Below, piece after piece: positions 25,029 to 31,504 of a stretch of 64,000 bases of DNA. Positions within the stretch are counted from its first letter, which is position 1. Every line of letters begins with the position of its first letter. The stretch is taken from positions 1 through 64,000 of the forward strand of contig CACBBU010000004.1 of the NCBI GenBank assembly GCA_902537615.1. Reading direction: 5' to 3'. The notes under the pieces were generated by a model that was not told where the DNA came from, made no database searches, and was given only the letters and a program-made list of their open reading frames with translations. Position numbers and translations under genes: made by a program. The DNA comes from an uncultured Alphaproteobacteria bacterium (GTDB taxonomy: Bacteria; Pseudomonadota; Alphaproteobacteria; Methylaequorales; Methylaequoraceae).

Positions 25029-25649
25029 TTAACTCTCTAAACGATTTAATTGATTACTTAGTTCTCTTTTAAAAAACTCAATCTTTTCTTTGGTTCTGTC
25101 ATTATCATTAAGATGTAAAATAATTTTTTTTTGCCTTACATCTGCCCAATAATTTTTAACTTTATTTAAATATTGTTTTTTTCTTTTTGGAATTGAAGAA
25201 TGATAGCGTGAAATTGCTTCGTTCCACCTTTTATGTTTTAAAAACAATTTTTTTAAAAATTTAGCTGCATATTTAACATTTTTATCGGGATCCAAAATAT
25301 TTTCAAGACTATCAAATTCATTTATATGGTATTTCAAACTTATTTGCATACATCCAACATCAATATTTTTATTTTTGTAATTTTTTTTCAAAAAATTCAA
25401 TGCATCATTTTTGTTGTCAAAAAACATTGATTTTCCTGCAACATTTAAAGTCCAAGGCCATGAAACAAAGTCATTATTTTTCTTTATTCCTGACTCAACC
25501 AGTGAAATTGATGTCAATAATTTATCTGGAATATTATATTGTTTACCGTATTTCTCAGTAAAATTAAAACAATTAGTTAAGGAATTTGAGTATGCAGGTT
25601 TAATATAGATTAAAAGGCATGCCAAAAATAAACTTTTAAATATTTTCAT
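25029..25649 (-). CDS. Secreted lytic transglycosylase (SLT domain)
   Basis: The 206-residue protein has a signal peptide (MKIFKSLFLACLLIYIKPAYS) and an SLT fold. ISLVESGIKK carries the catalytic Glu, VGCMQIS matches the GxMQI motif, and the RYHSSIPKRKKQYLNKV segment is typical. It would cut glycan strands in the periplasm. A sigma-54 promoter starts 13 bp upstream of the ATG, so this is probably the flagellar muramidase that lets the rod cross the wall, standing in for the FlgJ C-terminal domain. That role is inference from the promoter and neighbourhood. Confidence 0.88.
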   Translation of the reverse strand: MKIFKSLFLACLLIYIKPAYSNSLTNCFNFTEKYGKQYNIPDKLLTSISLVESGIKKNNDFVSWPWTLNVAGKSMFFDNKNDALNFLKKNYKNKNIDVGCMQISLKYHINEFDSLENILDPDKNVKYAAKFLKKLFLKHKRWNEAISRYHSSIPKRKKQYLNKVKNYWADVRQKKIILHLNDNDRTKEKIEFFKRELSNQLNRLES

Positions 25650-25661
25650 GAAGGATAATCA

Positions 25662-25676
25662 GCAATATTAATGCCA
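25662..25676 (-). promoter_or_regulatory. Sigma-54 promoter for the lytic transglycosylase gene
   Basis: On the minus strand TGGCA-N6-TTGC with exact spacing in the 27-bp gap to the M23 gene. The predicted start near 25650 is one base before ATG 25649, and no Shine-Dalgarno sequence lies between. A transcript from here would be leaderless. Confidence 0.7.
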
Positions 25677-27005
25677 TTATCTTCTAAGTATTGAACTGCT
25701 TATTAATTCTCTTCCTATTGAAATGAAGTCATATGGATTTACAGGTTTGTCATTAACTTTAATTTCATAATGTAAATGAGCACCAACTGCTCTTCCTGTT
25801 GAACCCATCTTTCCAATTATATCACCCTCACTCACGAAACTACCTTTTTTTACTGCAAGTTTATGTAAGTGGCCATAAATAGTTGAAACACCGTGTTTAT
25901 GTAAAATTTTAATTGATTTTCCAAAAGAACCATTTCTTCCCGCTGAAACTATGTATCCATCAGCAGGTGCCCTCACCTCCTCTTGCCAAGTACCAGCCAT
26001 GTCAATCCCATAATGCATTTGTTTTAATTTTGTCTTTGGGTGGATCCTGTAACCATAAGGACTTGAAACGTAATAATATTGCATTGGTGGTTTAAGTGGA
26101 AGAAATACAATTGCATTTTTTAGTTCTTCAATGAACTGGAATCTTAAGGAAGTATGATCAATTAATTGATCATTATCTATACCAAAACTTTCAACCCCAG
26201 GTTTCAAAAATGACTCTATCTCAGTCAAATTAATTTCATCAGGTTTTAGCTTTAAAGTCCTAAAAACGCTTACTAATTGCAGAATTTCTTGATCTAATTT
26301 GTTGGTAAAGTTGATAATTTTTAACTTCTTTGTTCTTGGCGCAACATAAGGCACCACCGGTAAATAATTATATGAAAAAGAAGATCTTTTTTTATAGGGC
26401 TTTGCATCAGGTTTGTTTCTACTAATAGTATGTTCCATTGCTATCATTTCCGGACTAGCTAACCTTGAAAATTGGTCAAAAACAACTTCATCAGAATGAT
26501 TAATTTCATACTGAAAACTTCTTCCAAAATCTGAAACAAGATTTTTTATGTTATTCAATTTTTCTTTTAACTGTATTTTTGTATTTGGTATTTCTTCTGA
26601 AACTTTGATATCTGTAGATGGAAATTCTGCAATTATCTCGTCAGTACCTTCTATACTTTCATTATTAATTGCATTATTTGCTATACTTTTTAATGTTTGA
26701 ATTTCTGACTCAGTAAACTTTTTCTTTACGATTTCATCGTTTTTATATGATACATAGCTGAAAAAAGAAGAAACACCAAAGAATAATAATTGAAGCATTT
26801 TAATTATAAAAGCAACAGATATAACAAAAGCAGATATATAATGCTTTAAGTTAAAAACAATTTCTATAGGTCCTTTTTTTGTAAAATATAAAAATCTTCT
26901 TTCTCGAAAGATTTCTCTTATATTGTTTGGGTTTACTGGTAGTCTTCCGAATTTTGGGCTAGATTTAAAGTTTTGATCAAAAAATCTCTTTATTAAATGT
27001 TGCAT
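25677..27005 (-). CDS. M23-family (LytM) peptidoglycan endopeptidase, membrane-anchored
   Basis: The 442-residue protein has a short cytoplasmic N-terminus and one membrane helix at about 57-78 (FVISVAFIIKMLQLLFFGVSSFF). A helical linker follows, then a C-terminal M23 domain (about 325-430) with SPYGYRIHP, the zinc ligands in HYGIDMA and GAHLHYEI, and the usual IGKMGSTGRA. All metal ligands appear intact. M23 peptidases of this design beside bactofilins act in cell-shape control (Helicobacter Csd1/CcmA type). It is 6 bp downstream of the tail-anchored gene and divergent from three bactofilins. Confidence 0.9.
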   Translation of the reverse strand: MQHLIKRFFDQNFKSSPKFGRLPVNPNNIREIFRERRFLYFTKKGPIEIVFNLKHYISAFVISVAFIIKMLQLLFFGVSSFFSYVSYKNDEIVKKKFTESEIQTLKSIANNAINNESIEGTDEIIAEFPSTDIKVSEEIPNTKIQLKEKLNNIKNLVSDFGRSFQYEINHSDEVVFDQFSRLASPEMIAMEHTISRNKPDAKPYKKRSSFSYNYLPVVPYVAPRTKKLKIINFTNKLDQEILQLVSVFRTLKLKPDEINLTEIESFLKPGVESFGIDNDQLIDHTSLRFQFIEELKNAIVFLPLKPPMQYYYVSSPYGYRIHPKTKLKQMHYGIDMAGTWQEEVRAPADGYIVSAGRNGSFGKSIKILHKHGVSTIYGHLHKLAVKKGSFVSEGDIIGKMGSTGRAVGAHLHYEIKVNDKPVNPYDFISIGRELISSSILRR

Positions 27006-27011
27006 TTGTAA

Positions 27012-27512
27012 TTACTTAAGATACAAAACCACAACTAACATAATATTAGTTAGCAGTTGCATTAGCATAATTAAAAGCATTAATTTCCAAGAAATAGGAT
27101 TACTTACATTTAAATTGAATTGAGGGAAAGGCTTATCTTCATCCAACCTGACATTTTTTTTATTATCATCAATTATATTTTCATTTTGGTAATCTTTGTA
27201 AGTTTTTTTATTTGATGCTTCAGTGTTCATATTCATATTTGAAAAATTATATGCTTTTTTATAATTATCAATTTTTGCTTTTTCAGTTTTATTTAATGAA
27301 TTAATCTCATTTTTTGATGTTTGAGATTTTTCTTCATTAGCACTTTTAACAACTTCAGCCTTTTCCAATTTTTCTATTTTAATATTATTTTTAGAATAAT
27401 TTTTACTTTCTTCTTGTATTTTATTAGGATTTTTGACCTGGCCAGACGAGCCGGTCATTTGAGTTCTCATTTTTTCAATTCTATCTCTAATATCTATTAC
27501 TTGTTCTGTCAT
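27012..27512 (-). CDS. Tail-anchored low-complexity protein upstream of the M23 peptidase
   Basis: The 166-residue protein starts MTEQVIDIRDRIEKMRTQM (a helix). It continues with a Lys/Asn/Ser-rich disordered part and ends in a single C-terminal membrane helix (WKLMLLIMLMQLLTNIMLVVVLYL). The family is unknown. Its 6-bp distance to the M23 gene and position facing the bactofilins suggest a membrane adaptor linking bactofilin polymers with the peptidase, which is inference only. A weak sigma-54-like element lies 34-49 bp upstream. Confidence 0.6.
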   Translation of the reverse strand: MTEQVIDIRDRIEKMRTQMTGSSGQVKNPNKIQEESKNYSKNNIKIEKLEKAEVVKSANEEKSQTSKNEINSLNKTEKAKIDNYKKAYNFSNMNMNTEASNKKTYKDYQNENIIDDNKKNVRLDEDKPFPQFNLNVSNPISWKLMLLIMLMQLLTNIMLVVVLYLK

Positions 27513-27545
27513 AGGTGTATTTTAAATTTTAAAGTATTATTTTTA

Positions 27546-27561
27546 TGCATTTCGTAAGCCA
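27546..27561 (-). promoter_or_regulatory. Weak sigma-54-like element upstream of the tail-anchored/M23 operon
   Basis: On the minus strand TGGCT-N6-ATGCA has correct GG-to-GC spacing with two deviations. In such AT-rich DNA this could be chance. Confidence 0.25.
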
Positions 27562-27634
27562 ATTATAAAATATTAATACTTTTTTTTTAAATATTTTTGT
27601 GATAAGCATTATAAATCTTTAAATATTTTAAGCA

Positions 27635-28033
27635 ATGTTTTCTAGAGATTCAGATAAAACAACCAAAGTCACTACTTCTTCAAGTGTGATAGGAGTTGAG
27701 ATGCAAATTAATGGGAATATAAAATGTAGTGGTAACCTAGTACTTAAAGGAAAAGTTAAAGGTAATATAGAATGCGATCATATAAGTATATCATCTGAGG
27801 GTTTTCTTAAGGGTAATATAAAGTCTCTAAACACAACTATTGGTGGAGATTTTGAAGGTGACGTTTTTGCTGATACCCTTGCAATTGAGTCTACCGCCAA
27901 AATTAAAGGTAACTTACATTATAATAATTTAAAAGCTCAAGGTGGTGCAACACTTGACGTTCAGTTGATAAAAGGCTTAGACAATGAAATTAAAGAAAAG
28001 CCTCAAAAACAAAAAAAGACGAAGAAAGGTTAA
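27635..28033 (+). CDS. Bactofilin (first of three)
   Basis: Bactofilins are polymer-forming beta-helix cytoskeletal proteins. The 132-residue protein has the short disordered N-terminus, a repeated six-residue turn pattern (MQINGNIKCSGNLVLKGKVKGNIECDHISI...FEGDVFADTLAIES) and a Lys/Gln-rich tail. It starts three tandem paralogues on the plus strand, opposite the M23 operon. No clear ribosome site precedes ATG 27635. Confidence 0.88.
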   Translation: MFSRDSDKTTKVTTSSSVIGVEMQINGNIKCSGNLVLKGKVKGNIECDHISISSEGFLKGNIKSLNTTIGGDFEGDVFADTLAIESTAKIKGNLHYNNLKAQGGATLDVQLIKGLDNEIKEKPQKQKKTKKG

Positions 28034-28036
28034 GTT

Positions 28037-28417
28037 ATGGCGGATAATCAATCTATTATAGGTAGAGGAGCAATATTTAAAGGCAAAATTTCTAATGCAT
28101 CAACTATAGAAATCAATGGAAGAGTAGATGCAGATATTAAATCTGACAAAGTCACTTTAGGAAAAAATGCCACACTTGAAGGTTCAATTACCTCAGAACT
28201 AGTCGTTATATCAGGTAACTATCAAGGAAAAATAAAGGCAGACTCAGTTTGGCTGACAGACAGTTCTGTAATTACTGGAGAGATAAACTATAAATCTTTG
28301 CAAATGGATAGAGGAGCTGCATTAAATTGTAAAATTATCCACAATTGGGACGAAAGAAAGCTAAAAGGTAAAAAAGCTGGAAATATTGATGATGAAATTG
28401 CAGAAGATGAAAGCTAG
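28037..28417 (+). CDS. Bactofilin (second of three)
   Basis: The 126-residue paralogue has the bactofilin core (IIGRGAIFKGKISNASTIEINGRVDADIKSDKVTLG...GEINYKSLQMDRGAAL) and a charged C-terminal tail of about 20 residues. It begins 3 bp after the first copy, behind an AAAGGTTAAG element. The tails differ among the three, which suggests different partners in a mixed polymer. Confidence 0.88.
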   Translation: MADNQSIIGRGAIFKGKISNASTIEINGRVDADIKSDKVTLGKNATLEGSITSELVVISGNYQGKIKADSVWLTDSSVITGEINYKSLQMDRGAALNCKIIHNWDERKLKGKKAGNIDDEIAEDES

Positions 28418-28439
28418 AAATTTAATTTGGAGAATATAA

Positions 28440-28754
28440 TTGAGTGACATTACCTACATAAATAAAGACCTTTTCATGGAGGGAACACTAGAGTCAAAAG
28501 AAGGTCAGGTAATAATTGCTGGAACCTTTAAAGGAAATATTACAGCTAAATCATTAATAATTGAAAATACTTGTAAGTTTAATGGAAACATTAACTCTGA
28601 ACATGTTCGTGTAGAGGGAAACGTTGTAGGGGACATTACTGCTGATCATTTAGAGGTATCTAATAGTGGAAATGTAGATGGTAAACTTAAAACAAATTCA
28701 CTTTCAGTTGATTCAGGAGCACAAATATCAGGAAATGTGTCAAGAATCGCTTAG
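28440..28754 (+). CDS. Bactofilin (third of three), TTG start
   Basis: The 104-residue paralogue is almost all core: ITYINKDLFMEGTLESKEGQVIIAGTFKGNITAKSLII... with no long tail. The only suitable start is TTG 28440, preceded by TTGGAG. It lies 22 bp after the second copy. Its end overlaps the convergent gene at 28751 by 4 bp (TTAG), leaving no room for a terminator. Confidence 0.85.
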   Translation: MSDITYINKDLFMEGTLESKEGQVIIAGTFKGNITAKSLIIENTCKFNGNINSEHVRVEGNVVGDITADHLEVSNSGNVDGKLKTNSLSVDSGAQISGNVSRIA

Positions 28755-29005
28755 TCTTTTAAACTTGACTTTTTTTGAGTTTCAACACAATTTTTAAAAA
28801 AATCCATTGCTTTTTCATCGCCGTCAATTTTTTGAAGGTTCATTGCAGCAAATCTTCCCGCTGCTAATGAAACAGCCCACAAATCTTTTTTGTTTAAGGC
28901 ATAATTGAATAACATAGATTCAACCTCATCTCGAATTTTTATGTATTTAGCTTTTTTGAAATTAATATTATTTGGGAACTTAATTATGTTTTGATTTTTT
29001 GACAT
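28751..29005 (-). CDS. Small conserved protein of unknown function
   Basis: This 84-residue soluble helical protein has no membrane segment. The stretch DLWAVSLAAGRFAAMNLQKIDGDEKAMDFFKNCVE looks conserved in alphaproteobacterial hypothetical proteins, as far as I recall, but I cannot name a family. It is a single gene between the third bactofilin and the NHLP-domain gene, transcribed from the 80-bp divergent gap upstream. Confidence 0.55.
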   Translation of the reverse strand: MSKNQNIIKFPNNINFKKAKYIKIRDEVESMLFNYALNKKDLWAVSLAAGRFAAMNLQKIDGDEKAMDFFKNCVETQKKSSLKD

Positions 29006-29085
29006 AATTGATTTAACGACTAATGTATTGTAAATTTTAATAAAATATTATTTATGAAAATTCTTAATTATAAAAATTTGAGATA

Positions 29086-29472
29086 ATGACTAAAAAGACA
29101 ACAAAAAATCTTCCTGTTAAAGCAAAATCTACTGAATTAATCACCGTTAATCAGGAAAAAATTAGTCCCTTAGATATAACTCAAAAACTGCATCATTTAA
29201 AAAGTAGGGCCGATGTAAGAAAATATTTACCAGACATTCTAGGACGAGTACTTGCCAGAATATGGATTGATTCAGGGTTTAAAGAGGAGTTTGCAAAGGA
29301 CCCACAAAAAACACTTGAATTTAATGGTGTTTATTTACCAGAAGATATGTCTATTGAGTTTCAAAAGCCCAATTCAGATAGACCAAGAATTGTTGTTTAT
29401 GAACAAAGACCTAACTCCAAATTTAAACTAAGAGTTTTATATTTACAACTGGTAATGATGGCTGGAAGGTGA
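29086..29472 (+). CDS. Orphan NHLP (nitrile hydratase alpha-like leader peptide) domain protein
   Basis: Residues about 53-108 follow the nitrile hydratase alpha/NHLP leader pattern: VLARIWIDSGFKEEFAKDPQ, then FNGVYLPEDMSIEFQ and PRIVVYEQRP. These correspond to A-R-A-W-x-D-x-x-F-x-x-x-L-x-x-DP...G-x-x-LP-E. Such domains lead RiPP precursors or form the fold of the hydratase. The metal site CxLCSC of nitrile hydratase is absent, no Gly-Gly cleavage site is seen, and the 18-residue tail (KFKLRVLYLQLVMMAGR) has no Cys, Ser or Thr beyond its first residue. No maturation enzyme is nearby. It heads a chain of overlapping genes and may have a non-RiPP role. Confidence 0.6.
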   Translation: MTKKTTKNLPVKAKSTELITVNQEKISPLDITQKLHHLKSRADVRKYLPDILGRVLARIWIDSGFKEEFAKDPQKTLEFNGVYLPEDMSIEFQKPNSDRPRIVVYEQRPNSKFKLRVLYLQLVMMAGR

Positions 29473-30104
29473 TTTTTTTTAGAATAATAATTTGCTTCTT
29501 TTTTTTCAACAGTCTAAACGCTGATGAGATTTTAGGTGATGAAGAATTTTATGATAAAGGTGTTTCACTCTATGAAAAAGGTTCTTTTGACGAATCATTT
29601 ATAGTGTTTTTCAACTTAGCAGAAAAAGGCCATAACGACTCAATTTTCAACCTATCAAATATGTATTACGAAGGTATTGGAACTATACAAAATTATAAAC
29701 TATCTTTAAAATATTGCTGGTTATGTGCTCTTAACGGTAATAAAAGATGTATTGAAAAACTAGATAAAATAAAAAACAAATTAACTGAAAATGTTGTTCA
29801 AGAAATAGCTGATCAAATTCCACAACTTTTAGAAAAAAATTTCGTTGAATATAATAATTCAAAATCTGCCTTTAAGTTAGGCTTTTGGTTTGAGAATTTT
29901 TCTCCGGAAATTGATTATGAACAATCCTATTTATGGTATTCTGTATCTGTAAGTGGTGGTATTTATAGAGCTATGAAACTTAGGGATAGAGTTGGTGAGG
30001 AAATTGAAGCAGAAAAAATTGTTGAGTTACAGACTAAAGCTGAAGAGATTTTAACTAAAAACAAATATTTTAATCAAAGAGAAAAAACGGAAGGAAACAT
30101 ATGA
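29469..30104 (+). CDS. Secreted Sel1-like (tetratricopeptide-type) repeat protein, GTG start
   Basis: The 211-residue protein starts at GTG 29469, overlapping the NHLP gene stop by 4 bp. A hydrophobic signal (FFRIIICFFFFNSLNA) precedes Sel1-like repeats: YDKGVSLYEKGSFDESFIVFFNLAEKG, FNLSNMYYEGIGTIQNYKLSLKYCWLCALNG, and a later YEQSYLWYSVSVSGG. Sel1 proteins serve as periplasmic adaptors. It is coupled to the next gene by an ATGA overlap. Confidence 0.7.
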   Translation: MIFFRIIICFFFFNSLNADEILGDEEFYDKGVSLYEKGSFDESFIVFFNLAEKGHNDSIFNLSNMYYEGIGTIQNYKLSLKYCWLCALNGNKRCIEKLDKIKNKLTENVVQEIADQIPQLLEKNFVEYNNSKSAFKLGFWFENFSPEIDYEQSYLWYSVSVSGGIYRAMKLRDRVGEEIEAEKIVELQTKAEEILTKNKYFNQREKTEGNI

Positions 30105-30322
30105 AATTTAAAGTACATTGGATCATTGACGGAATAGCTGAGATTGAAGGAGAATCAAAAGAAGATGCAGAAAAAAAACTTCAAGAGTCTTTGGAGGAAT
30201 ATGTTAAAAATTCTGAAGACTTGATGAACAAATTTATTGCAAAATCTATTCAAGGCACCGCTTATTTAGAAGGAGAGAAAAATAACGAAAAAGAAGATGA
30301 AAATGAAAAAAAAGAAGACTAG
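30101..30322 (+). CDS. Small acidic protein of unknown function
   Basis: The 73-residue protein has a short beta-alpha start (MKFKVHWIIDGIAEIEGESKEDAEKKLQESLEEYV) resembling a dodecin-sized or ferredoxin-like half domain, then a Lys/Glu-rich acidic tail. No family can be named. It overlaps the Sel1 gene by 4 bp and the next gene by 20 bp, so it belongs to a tightly coupled unit. Confidence 0.55.
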   Translation: MKFKVHWIIDGIAEIEGESKEDAEKKLQESLEEYVKNSEDLMNKFIAKSIQGTAYLEGEKNNEKEDENEKKED

Positions 30323-30581
30323 CTTTCTACTGCTTTTTGTTTTTTTTTTACCGCTTGAAGTTGATTCTGTCGGTAGAAAGTATGAACCAGAAGAAGGCAC
30401 ATTTGATAGAAGAAAAAGAATAGAAATAAGACCGCTTTGTAGATTAGTAAAAGAAACAATAGTTCCTGACGACGTTATTTGCGAGTACCAATCCCAAAAG
30501 AGAGGAGATAAAAATAAGGAAATCTATCTTGGTGCACCCGGAAATACATGTCAAAAACAAATTGTTTGTCCAAAAAAATGA
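30303..30581 (+). CDS. Small secreted cysteine-containing protein, unknown function
   Basis: I choose ATG 30303 over 30297 because an AAGAAG element then stands 6 bp away. The 92-residue protein has a signal peptide (MKKKKTSFLLLFVFFLPLEVDS). The mature part of about 70 residues has four cysteines (LCRLV, ICEY, TCQKQIVC), consistent with two disulfides outside the cytoplasm. I do not know the family. Its stop overlaps the potassium channel start by 4 bp (ATGA). Confidence 0.55.
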   Translation: MKKKKTSFLLLFVFFLPLEVDSVGRKYEPEEGTFDRRKRIEIRPLCRLVKETIVPDDVICEYQSQKRGDKNKEIYLGAPGNTCQKQIVCPKK

Positions 30582-31504
30582 CAGTCTTAAAAAATTTAAA
30601 TCTTACTAGAAATAGAGTTTGGAAGCTTTTAGAACCTGCTGAAGATAACGATAATTTTTCAAAGTTTATTGATATTTTTTTAGTTAATTTAATTTTTTTC
30701 AATATTTTAGTGGTTATTTTAGAAACAGTTGAAACACTTTATTTAAAATATAAATTATGGTTTATATACTTTGAGTTATTTTCCGTAACAATTTTCTCAC
30801 TAGAGTATATTAGCAGATTTTGGTCATGTGTTGAAAATAAAAAAAAAAATGAGACAAATGGAAAAGCTAGGCTCAGATATATTTTTAGTTTCGCAGCCAT
30901 AATTGACCTAATTGCTATTCTTCCCAGTCTTTTAGCTTTTTTATTTCCAACTGTAGATCTTAGATTTGTAAGAGCCCTAAGAATTTTTAGATTACTTAAA
31001 TTTTCAAGATACTCTAACTCAATAAATACACTGCTTGTAGTTTTATGGGATCAGCGAAAATCCCTTGGCGCAGCATTTTTTATACTATTCATAGTCCTAA
31101 TCATATCATCAAGTGGGATGTATATTGTAGAAAAGGATGTACAACCTGAAAAATTTGGGAGCATTCCTCAGTCAATGTGGTGGTCAATAGTTACTTTAAC
31201 AACTGTAGGATATGGAGATGTTTATCCGCTTACTTCAATGGGTAAGTTTTTTGGATCAATTATCATTATACTTGGAATTGGAACAGTAGCTCTTCCATCC
31301 GGTATTTTAGCCTCAGCATTTACTGAATATACTAGAAGAAACCAAAAAAAATACGAAGATAAATTAAAGTTTATGTTATCCGATAACATTATTGACGATA
31401 ATGAAAGAAAAGAATTAGATGAACTGTCAGAAAAACTTAACCTTTCGGACGAAGATATTGCCGCAATTGAGGCGCATTATAAAAATAAAAAAAAGAAGCC
31501 TTAA
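30578..31504 (+). CDS. Voltage-gated potassium channel, six-helix type
   Basis: From ATG 30578 the protein has 308 residues; a start at 30548 would add ten residues but loses the ATGA coupling. Helices S1-S4 span about 30-150, with the S4 voltage sensor RFVRALRIFRLLKFSRY (129-145). The pore loop carries the filter TVGYGD at 209-214 in SMWWSIVTLTTVGYGDVYP, and S6 follows (GIGTVALPSGILASAF). A short helical cytoplasmic tail ends the chain; there is no TrkA-N or cyclic-nucleotide domain. Selectivity for K+ follows from the filter. Confidence 0.9.
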   Translation: MTVLKNLNLTRNRVWKLLEPAEDNDNFSKFIDIFLVNLIFFNILVVILETVETLYLKYKLWFIYFELFSVTIFSLEYISRFWSCVENKKKNETNGKARLRYIFSFAAIIDLIAILPSLLAFLFPTVDLRFVRALRIFRLLKFSRYSNSINTLLVVLWDQRKSLGAAFFILFIVLIISSSGMYIVEKDVQPEKFGSIPQSMWWSIVTLTTVGYGDVYPLTSMGKFFGSIIIILGIGTVALPSGILASAFTEYTRRNQKKYEDKLKFMLSDNIIDDNERKELDELSEKLNLSDEDIAAIEAHYKNKKKKP

